64,000 nucleotides of DNA. Source: Ochotona curzoniae. Lineage: Eukaryota > Chordata > Mammalia > Lagomorpha > Ochotonidae. The notes below the pieces were generated by a model. That model searched no databases. It had not been told where the DNA came from and saw nothing but the letters and a program-made list of their open reading frames with translations. Numbering within the stretch: the first letter of the stretch is position 1; each line of letters begins with the position of its first letter. The translations under genes were made by a program, and so were the position numbers. The stretch lies in NCBI RefSeq assembly GCF_017591425.1, contig NW_024466218.1:10926001-10990000 (forward strand). Direction: 5' to 3'. Below, in pieces: positions 45,321-57,730 of the stretch.

Positions 45321-48000
45321 GCACAGGGTTGGGGGAAGCAGAAGAAAACAAGAGGATCTAGAAAGCCAAGAGAAGAGGTATTTGAGTTTACCTAAGAATC
45401 TTCAGGGGATAGTCTCACAATTTTCATATAAATGAAACACAAGATGCACAGAATATTGGGAAACTCTTTTGTATGCTCTGCCAGCCTAAGCCATATTCAG
45501 TGTTAGGAGAATGGATATAAACTCTTCCTTTTTTTTAAAGCAGATTTAGTCATCATGCCACATGGAGGGAAATGATGGGAAAAGGCACTGTGGAATTTTA
45601 TTAAGTTACAGGAAAGTTACCTCAAGTGAAGACAGAAAGCCTGGGGCTCAGACAATGAGGAGGCTGGCATGCAGTGCTGAGGGGGCTTTTGCTGGAAAGG
45701 TCCAGAGGCCCAGAGAGAGGGGGCAGGGATGGTTAGCATGAATAGAGGGGCCCCAGGATCCCTTCTGGGGGGGTCAGTTTACCTGAGGCCACATTGACTC
45801 AGGTATGAATCATACCAATTCAGAACAAACTGAAGAATAGTGTTGAGCAAGGTGTTTTATGACTTCAATTTAATTCCTCTGTGAAATATTAGAAAATGTC
45901 AGACTCAATTTATTCACATTTATTAGGGGATGGATGCAGGAGGGAAAAACTAAAGACGAAAACACTTGGTTGACTCACAAAGGTCTCATGGGCTTCATTT
46001 CCAGACACGAACTGCCTTTCTGCAAACCAGGGTTTATCTCCAAGCCTTTCTTGTTTAAAGAGAGCCGACTGCCAGAAACTGTTGCTACACACATACCCTC
46101 ACGGGAATCTACACTTACTGCTGGGTGCCTCTTCTGCATTTGTTCAAACCTCACGATGAGGGAGATAATTTGGAAACTACTTCTAAATACCAACATTTTG
46201 CTCTTTCTCATGCATTTTCTGTTTCTTTGATTTATACTACTAATGTGGTGTTATATTCACGTTCAGTTTTCCTACACAATAATGCCTTGCTATTTGTATT
46301 TCTTGGAGTGTGCCTGTATATGTTCACACATGTTCTTTTATTTGCAGATGTACATAAAGGAACCAACAGAGCAAATATTGTACTACCTCCATGCTGAAGA
46401 GATTATAGTGAATCTGGGTAAGATATTTGAATATAGGGCAAATTACAGTACGTAAAATGCTAGAACAGGATCATAACTGTTTTATCTGAATTTTAATTTA
46501 AAACAGACAACAGCGGTTACAGCACTGACTGTGCTCCTTACAGTCTTCTCTTCACTTCAAAAGAAACACTAGTTCCCCCTTTGCTCCCTGCAGGCTGTGT
46601 TCTACAAGCCATCACTACCAGTGGGGCCACAGACACGTACAAGTTTTCTCACTGGAACACTGGGAATCCTCTTGCGGGCCATGTGGCCACTGCTTCCCCT
46701 GCCTTGGGCACTGGCTGGTATCCATCGTGCTGGGATTCCCTTCCGATTCTATGAAGAATAGCTTGAGGCAGAGACTCATGGGAGGATGTGGGTGCTAATG
46801 ACTCCACGAGGTTCCAGCTCATTTCACCAGCAGCCTGTCCTCCGACTTCACATACTTTTCAGGGCTCTGTGACTGTTTCTGGAATTGTGATTTTAGAGAC
46901 GTGAGGAAGGACCCCTCTGGACACCTAAGGGGGAGAGAAAAGAGAGTGCCATGTGCCTGTGCTCGGCTCTCATGCATCACAAAGCCTCTGTTCTTTCTCA
47001 TCTGTGTGTGTATGTGAAGGAGAGTTGCCAACATTTTAATGGTTTCTTTTGAAAGGAAAAATAACACAAGGAAGAGAGTGGGCTGGGAGGTAGGGGGAGA
47101 GAGAGAGAGGGAAATCAATCAGTTCGTCCTTCTTTGGGAAAAACATTAGGTAGCCTCAGCCCTGCTGAAGGAAAGCCAGGCCACATTGAAATCCGGAGAA
47201 TTTGAAGTGGCAGCGTTTGTAGTGGCTTGCAGATTTCCACTGGTGATTTCTATAAAGTCAAAGAGATAATTAAATAGAAATGGATCCAATTATTTCTGCC
47301 TCCTGTCTGAAAGGATGTAGCTGGTAATGAGAATCATATGTCTCAACTTCAGCTTCTTCTATTTCCAAGCAAGTTGCTCCACAAGAGAAATTCTTTCTTT
47401 TCATCAAAACTCAGTGAACCACAGTTCTCCCTCCTCCTTGGCTACTGTGGTTTTTCACTGGTTTTTACAAGTCCTAGCATTGGCACTAGGTCAAAGTGTT
47501 CTCATTTCTCTTCCTATCTTCTCTTTTAAAAGTCATGTCAGGATGATCTTTGTATTTCAGAGAGACACAGATGAGAGGAGTCTTAATCAAGGGAGATGAT
47601 TTGTGAGGAATGACAGGCTGGGCATCTGAGCCATTGATCCTTGGGATATTGTTGGGCTGAGGGAGGAAGATGAAGAGATGACTGAGAGGCTAGGATAGAC
47701 CAGCGTTGGAGAGACTTTGACCCATTGGGTGAAGGAGGCTCAGATAATGTGCCCTGAAAATGTGCTTTGAGAATGCCCCTGAAAAGGGTACAGCCTGTAC
47801 AGGGACAGAACACTATGAGAGCCAGAAACAGACAGATTATACAATTGTGACTTCTTCCCAGATGTAGGCAATGGCCTAGGTTTATTACACTTAGGTAAGT
47901 GTTACACCGCTAGGAGAAGAGCAGCTAATAGCTGGTGAGCATCCTGGGCCTGGTTAATGCCAAATTTGTGTTAACTACACCACTGTGCCGCAGTCGCCTA
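45321..48000. other. Unassigned stretch
   Basis: No gene or interspersed repeat recognised with confidence. Confidence 0.4.
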
Positions 48001-48349
48001 GTCTATTTTTTTTTTTTTAAGATATGTGAGGGGCATATATCAGCACATCAACAGACAGGGTCTGGGGACTGGTGCAGGAGTATATATAGGCCCCGAGTAG
48101 GCAGGCAGGGTCCCAGGCAGGCATGACATAGCGCCAGAGGGCACAGGAGGCTGGGAATTGCTAAGGAAAGTGGGGCTGGAGATGTGGGGAAAGGAGGATT
48201 GCTGAGGGAGAATGTGACAGATGAGGACTGACTTCTGGAAGACTTCCACCAACCTGGCTACTGTACTGTACTGTAAATGAGGCGACCGTGACCAAGTGGT
48301 TTAGAGGAGGAAAACCAGATGACCTTTTGGGGACAAACCAATACATCCA

Positions 48350-50240
48350 CCCATGTGGAAGATCTGAACTGTGATTGTTAGCCATCAACCATTGCCTCCT
48401 GGCACACAGAAAAGCCATGGCTGGGGGTCCTACCTGGCAGGGCTCAACCACAGTACCTGCCAGTGAGTGCTGAGGCAGGTGGTGGACCATGTTAGGCTGG
48501 GCCATGACATTAACCAGCACACGAGAGAATTGGGTTTGAGAACAGATTCTGTGAGGGCTCATAGATTCACCGTTGTGGGATTGCCATACTGGTTGGGTTG
48601 CTCAAGGGCTGGGGTGATGATGGAACTCAACAATATTCATGGGTATTGGGGTTGGGAACAGGTCAGACTAGTTCAGGCTGTAGCACCCACAGGGTGTGGG
48701 GCAGGCTGGGCCATAACATCCAGCAGCACACACAAAGGTTGACACTGGGGGAAAACTGCCAGATAAGGACCTAGCACCCACTGGCACGTGTGAGATCTGG
48801 GTCTGGGAGTGGGCCTGGAGGGGAAACCTGGGGAGCTCCCCTGGTGGACTATCACTCCTGCCAGTGAACATGTGAATTAGGCCTGAGTGTTGGTCAGGCC
48901 AGGCAGGGCTGCTCCACTTGTCAGCAGTGGGTTGGCTCTGTAGGGGCTGGTGGGCAGGGCCAGGCAAAATCACAGTAAACTGATATGTGCAGGAGCCAGG
49001 ATGGGGTGTGGGTCATGCCAAACTAGGCTAGGTTATCACACCTAAAAGTATGCATGAAAGCCAAGGTTGGTGGCAGCCCGGGCAGGGTGAGAGTTGGGAC
49101 TGGGGGTGGGCCACACCAGGCCAGGCTGCAGCATCTGATGGCAAAGACAAAGCTGGTGATGGGTTATGCTGGACTGGGCTAGAGCAACCATTGGCATGCA
49201 CAAGATCTGTGGCTGGGAGTGAGCTTGGTTGGGGAGCTAAGGGGATGCCTTCTGGGCTGCAACATGCTTCTGGGAGCTTCTCATGCTCCCAATAGTGAGC
49301 ATGAGAGCTAGAATGGGGACAGCAAAATGGGCTGGACATGATGGCAGTATACTTTGGACTGGGTCAGGGATGTGCCAGACTGGACTAGGATCCAGCACCC
49401 ACTGATGCTCACAAGAGCCAGGGTAGGTGTAGGACAGGCTGGGCTATGTCTCTGCACCTACTGAATCACACAAGAACTGGATCTGAGGGTGGACCAGGAG
49501 TGGCTGGGCTGTAGCACCCAAAAGTAAGAGCCAGAATAGGTGTGGACTGGTCTGGTAAGGTCATTGTTCCAGCCAGAATGGGAGGTAAGTCAAGTTAGGC
49601 TGGGCCAAGGACCTACTGGTATGAGTAAGATCTGTCACTGGGAGGTGACCTGATAGAGGAGCTTGGGGAACTACACTGTTAGTTTGCAGTTCTCACTGGT
49701 GAGAGCAAGAACCAAGGCTTGAAGCAACCTAGACCAAACTAGGTTACAGTACCAGGCGGCATATATGTGGGTCAGGTCTGGGGGTGGTCCAAGCTTGGCC
49801 AGTTCATAAAACTTATTGGCAGATGTGAGAACCAGGACAGGTTTTGGGACAGACGGGACTGGTCTGCAATACCAGCCAGTTCACATTAGGCTGGGACTGG
49901 GGGCTGACTGGGCTGAGTGAGGCTGCAGCACTTGCCAGCTGGCACTGGGGGCAGCCTGGGCCAAGCCAGACTGTAGTACCTGCTGGTGGATGCAGAGGTG
50001 AAGCAAGTCATGTCAGTCTGGGCTTTAGCTCCCTCTAGCACAAGTGAGACCTCCCCCATTAGGCCACTGCTCCTGCTGGTGAGCATGAGAGCTAGGAACG
50101 GGCCTGGGAGTACACCAGGCTAGGCAGGGCTACAGAATCCATCAGCTCCCATGTGAGCTGGGTTAGGGGAATAGCTAGGCTCAGCTAAGTGACAATATCC
50201 ATTGGTACATGCATAAGCCACAGTTAGTGCACACTGGTTG
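48350..50240 (+). repeat. GC-rich tandem repeat, block B, with higher-order period
   Basis: Diverged units of about 58-65 bases (CACCCACTGGCACGTGTGAGA, then GGTGGGCCAGGCTGGGC-type text). One unit type, marked by AGATCTG followed by a GGGGAGCTC-like insert and CTGCCAGTGA, recurs at about 48360, 48793, 49203, 49629 and (as AGACCT) 50047. The steps are 433, 410, 426 and 418 bases. It is the reverse complement family of block A. The left limit is blurred; similar composition extends to about 48050. Confidence 0.82.
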
Positions 50241-50244
50241 GGTT

Positions 50245-50422
50245 TTTCCTCCAGGTCTTCCACATGGGTGTAGGGTCCAAGGCCTTGGATCATCCTCTAC
50301 TGCCTTTGCAGGCTATAAACAGAGCAGGATTGGAGGTGGGAAAGCCAGTACTTGAACTGGCACCCATATGGGACGTTGATGCTGCAGGCAGAAGACTGTC
50401 TGTAAGATCACCACACCGGCCC
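50245..50422 (-). mobile_element. C-type SINE, head part only
   Basis: Reversed 5' half (CCAGGTCTTCCACATGGGTG to CACACCGGCCC). The tail half is missing where it meets the tandem repeat. Confidence 0.82.
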
Positions 50423-50715
50423 TTTTTTCAACACTTTGCTGTGACTAAATGAAGATACTGTTTTCCTGCTTGTTGTTTATTATAATTCTTGGATTTATAA
50501 ATTAATGTTTTTCATCAAATTGGGAAGTTTCGGCAATTATATATTCAACAATTTTTCCCCACCCATTTTCTCTTTCTTCTGGACCTTTCATTATGTAGCT
50601 GATATGCTTACTGTTATACCACTGGTCTTCGAGGGTTTGTTCACTTTGCTTCAATCTTTCTTCTCTGTTCTTTTGATCAAATAACATTCTGTTTCAGATT
50701 CACTGATTGTTTCTT

Positions 50716-51036
50716 TTTTTTTTTTTTAAGATTTATTTTTATTATTTTTTTATTGGAAAGGTGGATATACAGAGAGGAAGATCTTCCGTCCGATGATTCA
50801 CTCCCCAAGTGAGCGCAACGGGCCGATACTATGCCGATCCGAAGCCAGGAGCCTCTTCCGGGTCTCCCACGCGGGTGCAGGGTCCCAAAGCTTTGGGCCG
50901 TCCTCGACTGCCTTCCCAGGCCACAGGCAGGGAGCTGGAAGGGAAGCAGGGCTGCCGGGATTAGAACCGGCGCCCATATGGGATCCCGGGCGTGCAAGGC
51001 GAGGACCTTTAACCACTTGCGCCACTGCGCCGGGCC
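50716..51036 (-). mobile_element. C-type SINE, youngest subfamily
   Basis: Reversed near-intact copy. Target-site duplication CTGATTGTTTCTT at 50703-50715 and 51037-51049. Confidence 0.97.
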
Positions 51037-51097
51037 CTGATTGTTTCTTCTGATAAATACTGCTGATCATATACTATCACTTTTCATTTCTAATTTT

Positions 51098-51405
51098 TTT
51101 AAAGTTTTTTTTTAATTGGAAAAAGAGATTTACAGAGATAAGACAGAGGGACTGGTTCGCTGGTTTGCTCCCCAAATGGCTGCAACAGCCATAGCTGAGA
51201 CAATCCTAAGCTAAAGAGCCAGGAGCTTCTTTTGGGTCCCATGTGGATGCAGGGTCCCAAGGTTTGGGTCATCCTCCACTGCTTCCCAAGGCCACAAGCA
51301 GGGAGCTGGATGGGAAGTGGAGTAGCCCGGACACAAATCAGTGCCCATGTAGAATGTTGATGCTTATAGGTAGAGAATCAGCCAGCTGAGCCATTGCACC
51401 ATCCC
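51098..51405 (-). mobile_element. C-type SINE, older copy
   Basis: TTTTTTTTTAATTGGAAAAAG at left, AGCCATTGCACCATCCCC at right. Confidence 0.87.
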
Positions 51406-51869
51406 CACATATAATCAATTTTCAATTTTGTCACTGTAATTCTTCACTCCAGAATTTTAATTTGGTTATTTTTAAAAAACATTTATTTATTGGTATTCCT
51501 ACTTGTTGAGTCATTTTCATATATTCCTAAAATTCCTGAAACATGGATTTATTCAACTTTTTCAGAATATTTAAAATAACAGCTTTGAAGTCTGTTTAAC
51601 CTTGGGTGTCTAACTCCCTCAAAGTCAGTCTTCACCGCCTCTTCTCCCCAAATAAGAATCACGTACTCCTGTTTTTAGCACCAACTCGTAAATTTTTGTT
51701 GAAAACTGAGCATTTCAGAAAATATAACAACTCTAGAATCAGTTTTCTTTTTATTCTTTATTCATCAAGCAAGTCTTGCTTGATGCTACTTTTTATTTGT
51801 CTGTTACTTTCCCAGACACTCTCTTAAGAAATTGCAATCCTGCAAAGTGCATTTGTCGAAGTCTCAGTT

Positions 51870-52196
51870 TATTTATTTATTTTTAAAATTTTTATTGGAA
51901 AGTCAGATTACAGAGAAGAGGAGAGACAAAGAAGATCTTCTATCCATGTTTCACCCCCCAAATGGCTGCAATGGCTGGAACTGAGCCAACCTGAAGCCAG
52001 GAACCAGAGCCTCGTCTGGGTCTCCAATGCAGGTACAGGGACACAAGGCTTTGGGCCACCCTCAACTGCTTTCCAAGGCCTTAGGCAGGGAGCTGGATGG
52101 GGAGTGGGGTTGCTGGGATTAGAACTGCTACCCATATGGGATCCCAGCACATGAAAGGTTAGGATTTCAGCTGCTAGGCTACCGTGCTGGGCCCTC
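51870..52196 (-). mobile_element. C-type SINE
   Basis: TTTATTTATTTATTTTTAAAA at left, CTACCGTGCTGGGCCC at right. Confidence 0.9.
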
Positions 52197-53066
52197 TCTA
52201 CTTAGTTTTTGAAAAGCTACTATTTGTACCTTTGGAGCAGGGACTGGTTTCTTAGACGCAGTCTCTGAGTCTGCATAACTTAATGGTCCCTCAGTAAAGG
52301 ATCAGAGGTTGTGGTAAACGACCGTGCTCTACTTATGGATGTGTTTAGTTGGGGAATGTGTTAAGATTTGGAACAAGCTTTTCTCACTTGTTGCCACTAA
52401 TTTGTTGTACAGATTTATTTTTCTAATACCATGAGAGACACTTAAGAGCTCAGAAGGAGCTCCCTTCTTGGTGGCCCCACAATCCAGAAAAGCACCCAGC
52501 TCTCATCTTCAGTAGTCCCAAAGATCCTAGCAGAAGGAAGAAATGGGCTTGACCTGCTTGGGTCCCTGTTCCTGATCTCTGGTAAACACTCTTTTGAGTT
52601 GACCTGGTCACTACTGCATTTAAAGTCGCCACCGCATCACCAACTTCTCACAATTCAGACGAAAATGATGACATGAGGATAAACGTTAGGGGACATGGAG
52701 GGAGGCTTAAAGGCCAAACAAATCAGGCTTGCCCAAGTCATACAAATTTTGTGTCTCCTACAGAGGCGCTCACACATGCAGACCTAAATTCATGAGGTAT
52801 CTCAACTCTGCAGCAGGTCAGAGCACAGATGTAAGGCAGGACACAGGGTGGCAGTAGGCAGGAGCATCTATTCGTGGGAAGGAATTGGGACAGAAAGGCA
52901 GCAGAAATGGCTTTGTTTCTTCCCCAAACTACTGTCAAAGTATGTCAAAAGGAGCCCCCGTGGCCCCAGGAGAGTTGGGTTCCAAGTACTGCTGTGACAG
53001 GTGGTGACCCTGGGGCCAGACCTGGAACACATGTCTGGAGTCTCTCTGGGAGCTCACACTGGGCTT
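52197..53066. other. Unassigned stretch
   Basis: No gene or repeat recognised. Confidence 0.45.
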
Positions 53067-53075
53067 CTTTCTTTT

Positions 53076-53150
<75 letters not shown>
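53067..53150. repeat. (TTTC)n microsatellite at a SINE tail
   Basis: About 20 TTTC units run into the poly-T tail of the reversed SINE at 53151, so the repeat probably grew from an A-rich tail. Confidence 0.97.
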
Positions 53151-53151
<1 letters not shown>

Positions 53152-53412
53152 TTTTTTTTTTTTTAAAAAAGATTTATTTACTTTTATTGGAAAGGCAGAT
53201 GCAAAGAGAGGAATGGCTGGAGCTATGCTGATCCGAAGTCAGGAGCCAGGAGCTCTTCCAGGTCTCCCATGCGGGCGCAGGGTCCCAAAGCATTGGGCCG
53301 TCCTCAACTGCTTTCCCAGGCCACAAGCAGGGAGCTGGATGGGAAGCAGGGCCGCCAGGATTAGAACCAGTGACCATATGGGATCCTGGCATGTTCAAGG
53401 TGAGGACCCTGA
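53151..53412 (-). mobile_element. C-type SINE with internal deletion
   Basis: Reversed copy lacking the CCGATGATTCACTCC segment. It runs up to ATGTTCAAGGTGAGGACC. Confidence 0.88.
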
Positions 53413-53520
53413 TTTGGACCGTTGGCCTCCAGAAATGTGAAAGAATGACTCTGGTACTTTAAGTCCTTTGATTGGTGGCATCTTGTTTGTCAGCTCTAGA
53501 AAATTGGTAAATACTTTACA
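53413..53520 (+). mobile_element. MLT1-like LTR end
   Basis: GGCCTCCAGAAATGTGAAAGAAT resembles the 3' part of MLT1 LTRs. Confidence 0.5.
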
Positions 53521-53524
53521 CATA

Positions 53525-53620
53525 CATGGGTACTTCAAAAAGTTCATGGAATGGAATGGAATGTTTATTTTGGCATCCCATCACTTGTGGGTTAGAGGTT
53601 TTGAAAAATAGGCACATCGG
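53525..53620. mobile_element. Third copy of the palindromic DNA transposon (partial)
   Basis: GGTACTTCAAAAAGTTCATGG followed by TGTTTATTTTGGCA matches the ends and core seen at 11.5 and 35.8 kb. Confidence 0.45.
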
Positions 53621-54490
53621 CTAAACTTGTACTTCATATTTCCTACATTTTCTCACATTCCCATGCTCACTGTAGAGTCACAGCCATTTCCTGGTCTCTA
53701 GTGAGGAACTGGGGGGCCTTGGCCCCCCAAGACTCCATAAGACAAGTGACAGCAGTGTGAGGCTGGTGGCATGGATGCAAAGTGTTGTCTGTCCCTGGGA
53801 AAGGGAGATCAGGCACAGCTGGCTGGTGCCAATGGTGCCTAGTCCACATCTCTGGGCCCTGTCTTGCCTCTTACCCCGTTCTGGGACATTGCACAAGCAC
53901 TCTAACCCACTCGCTCTCCCACTTTGGGAGAGCCTAAGTGACCCTTTCTGACTTCAGAAAGCACTATGTCCCTCCCGTCTCCCACTCCATTCCTTGATTC
54001 TGTCACCATGTTCACAATGACTTCTTAGTGTTTAACCTGTCTGCTCCCTTGTCATGGAGCTTTCAGAGTGTGACAGCCACCTCCTCCTCTATCCCCATGG
54101 CACTCCTGACACCGAGCACCAGTTCCCAGTACAGTGAAAACTCAGAACTCCCACAGAATGGATTTCTGCTTGCAAAGGCTAAGTGACACACACACTTGAC
54201 ACACTCCTGAGGGCATTTACACTATCCTGGCCACTTTCAGAATGGCAGCCCACCAGCCTAAGTAAGTTGCAGCTTAAGATTCTGGTCCTTGGGTGATTCC
54301 TCTCCTCCACTTTTAAGACCTTCATCCTCCACTGCCCTGCTGTGCTCTATGGTCATCAGTATAGACTCTCAGCTTTAGCGGTCAAGGCTTATTCCTGAAA
54401 CTCTCACACACATTATCAAAGCTCTAAGCACATCCAGGCCTGGGAGACTGTACACAGGGGCAGCCTGCAGCGAAGTGACTGTAGTCTCCT
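53621..54490. other. Unassigned stretch
   Basis: No gene recognised. Confidence 0.4.
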
Positions 54491-54494
54491 CACT

Positions 54495-54830
54495 GTCTAC
54501 CCATGTCCACTCCGGCCTCTACATTGTACTCCGCCACTCAGCAGCCAGAAGGGCCTGTTGAAATGGAGGTTGGCCCACATCAATCTATCACTCAGAGTCA
54601 ACTGTAAAAGGCCTTGGACCTTCTCAGAACTTCTTTAGGCCCCAGACAACCTCTCCCGTTTATCTCCTGGGCTCAGCATACTGACCACCACGTGTCTTTG
54701 AGCCTGCAGCACTCTGGCCTCTGCTAGAGACAGAGTCTCTCCAGGAAAATCTTTGAATGCCTTTTTGACCTCTTCCAAGTTTTAGTTCAAATTTCACCTT
54801 TTTTATTTGCCTACTCTGGCTACCTTATCT
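54495..54830 (+). mobile_element. L2 fragment
   Basis: GGCCCACATCAATCTATCACTC, GCAGCACTCTGGCCTCTGC and AGTTCAAATTTCACC follow the L2 3' region order. Confidence 0.7.
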
Positions 54831-55385
54831 TTCTAATTGAACTGTCTGTAAGATAACTGTAGCTCCACATGCAATTGTAAGAACACAGAAAAGTTCCCTG
54901 TACCCTTTACCCAGTTTCATCCAACAGTATAACCAGGAAACTGAGCTGGTTCACCCAGATAGATAACAAGCATTTCTACAGCCCAAGGACCCCTTGTGTT
55001 GCCCATTTATAGCCATATACACTTCCCTCATTTCCCACTTCCTCCATAACTTACGATAAGCCCTCTTCTGTTCACTGTTTTTATGATTGTGTCCTTTATA
55101 AGAATGTTACATAAATGGAGCCATGTAGAATGTAACCTTTGGATATCCAATGTTTTCATTCAGAATAATTACCAGAAGGTTCATCAGGCTTTTGTGTGTA
55201 TCAATAGTTTATTCTTTTTTGTACCTCAGTGTATTGAGTCATTCTCTCATCAAAAGACAGCAAGGTTGTTTCCTGTTTGGGGCTGCTACAAATAGAGCTG
55301 CTATGAAAATCCATATGTAGGTTTTCAAGGGAACACAAGTTTCCATTTCTCTCGCTATTTTATTTGGAACTGTAACCTGCATGTC
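54831..55385 (+). mobile_element. L1M-type fragment
   Basis: CCCTTTACCCAGTTTCATCC, ACATAAATGGAGCCATGTAG and GGGGCTGCTACAAATAGAGCTG match a well-known old L1 3' segment. Confidence 0.7.
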
Positions 55386-57270
55386 TCCTACCCACCAGCA
55401 CCCCAAACATCAGACACCTGGTCCCTTAGCTACCTTTCAGGAGAACTGGCGCAGACACAACCCTGATCAGCATTCTTCAGCAGGTCAACACTTCCTCAGG
55501 ATCATCAGGGCACGCCAAGGCCAGCAGGCCCGCAAGCCTCGTAATGTGCTGTCGATGGCCAGATGGAGCCCCTGTGCACGAACTCCCCAGAAGAAGCAGC
55601 CCACTGGGTTTACAAGAGTCACACTGCACTCAAAAGCCAAATCAGCACTATCCCTGCATTATACTTAGGACTGCGGGAAAGTTTAACTCAGAGACTCTCC
55701 TGATTTACGAGCTGACCAAGCAGAGCTGTAGTCCAACTAGAACTAGGTCTCCCCATCAGTTTCCAGGCACCCACCAGTCCCGGGGGAGGGAGTCGCTTTA
55801 CAAATGAGCAGAAAGGACTCTACTTAGAGACATTTCAAGAGCCCTGGAGGAAGGAGAATTAAGACAGGCCTGTATTTCATGCTCAAAAGCGAAAACCAAA
55901 TAAACAAAGCTCCCTGTCAGGGCACGGGGCCAGCTCAGCTGTGAGTAGATGGAGAAAGCATTCCTGAGCTCTGTGGAAGCCCCTGGAAAGAATCCAGAAC
56001 TTTATGCACTTGGGCTGCCCGGGGGCAGGGGAGGTGGTGGTGGTTACTATTACCACAAATTCATTTATTTATTAAGATACTGTTTTATTTTTTCCTTTGA
56101 GCTTCACTTGACATTTGTACTCACTGGGTGAATACTGGAAGAAATTATGTCATAAACTAATGTCTTGGCCCGACTTAAAATGCGAATGTTTATAACATTC
56201 TCACTAGCACCAGATGATGTCAGTCTCACTATTGTGCTGCTTTTTCAGAAACATACTAGACTGAAGAAAACCTCATTGATGATTTAAAATGAGCCAAGGT
56301 TTGGAGAAGCTTTTTACTCCATAAACACACCTCCTGTCTACAACACGGGCCTCACCGTGCAGCCTTTGGGTACTAAGCCTAATTTGGTGTGGTGCCTGTG
56401 GAGGGTTCAGCAGCTATGGATGTTGGGGACTCCCATGCCCCAGGCTATGAAGAGGAGAGCAGCGACTGGCAGGCAAGCTTGCTGGTACACGGCTGTGTAT
56501 AGTATCTAGGTCCCTTCTCCAAATGGCCCTGTGGGATTTGAAGACCAAAGTGCTTTTACTCCTGTTTCCTACTTTCCTTCCCTCTTCTTTTACTGCTTAC
56601 CTTTTATCCTTGCATTTCCTTTCCTTTCCCCTCTTATCCTAAGCTAAACCAACTAAGTAAATTAGGTCTCAGCCCTGAAGCTCCAGCCTCCGTCATGGAG
56701 GTGGAGCAGCAGGCTCAATGTAATAAACTGCTGTCCTCAGCAAAGGGCCCAAATCCCAACCCACAGGCCCTTAGTACTGGCAACAGAAGAAAGAGAAGGT
56801 ATCTGGGCACCCAGGAGTGACTTATGCCAAGGTGCAGCTCTGAGTTGCCTTCCAAGCCATCCCAACCTGCCCCTGCCCAGGTCCTTTCCATACCAAGAAC
56901 CATATGGAACCTGTCCTGGCAGCCCCGGTTCCCCCAGCCCCGCACTGTAGCACAGCAACTAAAGGGGACACTCACTCTTGTCTCTAACAGTGCTTTGGGG
57001 TGGAGGGTGAGGGTCTGAGGAAGAAGATTCAATAGTGGGATTCCAATGTGGGGAAGATTATCAGCTTGTGAGAGGAAATCAGAATCTACTTCCAAGGAAT
57101 CTCCAAAGACTAAACTAAAACTACACGGTGAGCAGTGCATGCATAGATGGGAAGAAAGGTAGGTGCCTTTTCAAATCCATAGCCTCAAGTCAGGTAACCA
57201 TAATGGGGCCCAAGGTCCTCAGAATCCACCAGAGGTGCTAGAATCTGAATTCATAAGCCAGGCCATTCTG
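55386..57270. other. Unassigned stretch
   Basis: No gene recognised. The 141-codon minus frame at 56715-57140 has no recognised domain. Confidence 0.45.
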
Positions 57271-57274
57271 CTCC

Positions 57275-57730
57275 TCTATTAGTCTGCTCTGGCTGCTGTA
57301 ACAAAGTATTACCCACAGGGTGCCTTAAACAACAGAAACATTTCTGGAGTCAAAAACATCCAAAATGAAAGATGGAGCAGATTGGTTTATGATGAAGGAT
57401 CCAGGGCTGGTTTCCTGACTTGTTGACAACTGTCTTCTTATGTCCTCATATGACTTCCCTTGGTTCCTGTGCACGGCAGAAGAGGAGAGAGGTACAGGGA
57501 CAGAGTTTTGTGGTGTTTCTTCTAAGGATACGAATTCTATCAGATCAGCACTCTGTCTTTATGACCTTACTTAGCTTTAATCGGGGGTGTGACTTCTTCC
57601 TTAGTGGAAGAAGGCCAGGGATTCCCAGGTATCACCAGTTTGTTAGGATCTGCCCAGGGAAGCATGCTGAGCAATGGCTTACTGCTATGTGTGGGGCAAA
57701 GGGACATAAATGAGCTACAGTACCTCAAGT
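57275..57730 (-). mobile_element. MLT1-like LTR remnant
   Basis: CTATTAGTCTGCTCTGGCTGCTG, then TGCCTTAAACAACAGAAAC follow the reversed MLT1 end. Confidence 0.75.

Larger units (their letters stand above)
50425..51870 (-). mobile_element. Antisense L1/HAL1-like fragment, interrupted
   Basis: CTGGACCTTTCATTATGTAGC, TTTGCTTCAATCTTTCTTCTC, CCAGAATTTTAATTTGG and AACAGCTTTGAAGTCTG occur in the order of the reversed ORF1/5' region. Two SINEs split it. It covers text missing from the 40-41 kb copy. Confidence 0.65.

Noticed and set aside
48350..50240. CRISPR-like array
   Set aside because: The units are long, diverged and without unique spacers, and the genome is mammalian.
52874..53440. 188-codon plus frame with FLSF repeats
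   Set aside because: Translation of a TTTC microsatellite and a reversed SINE.
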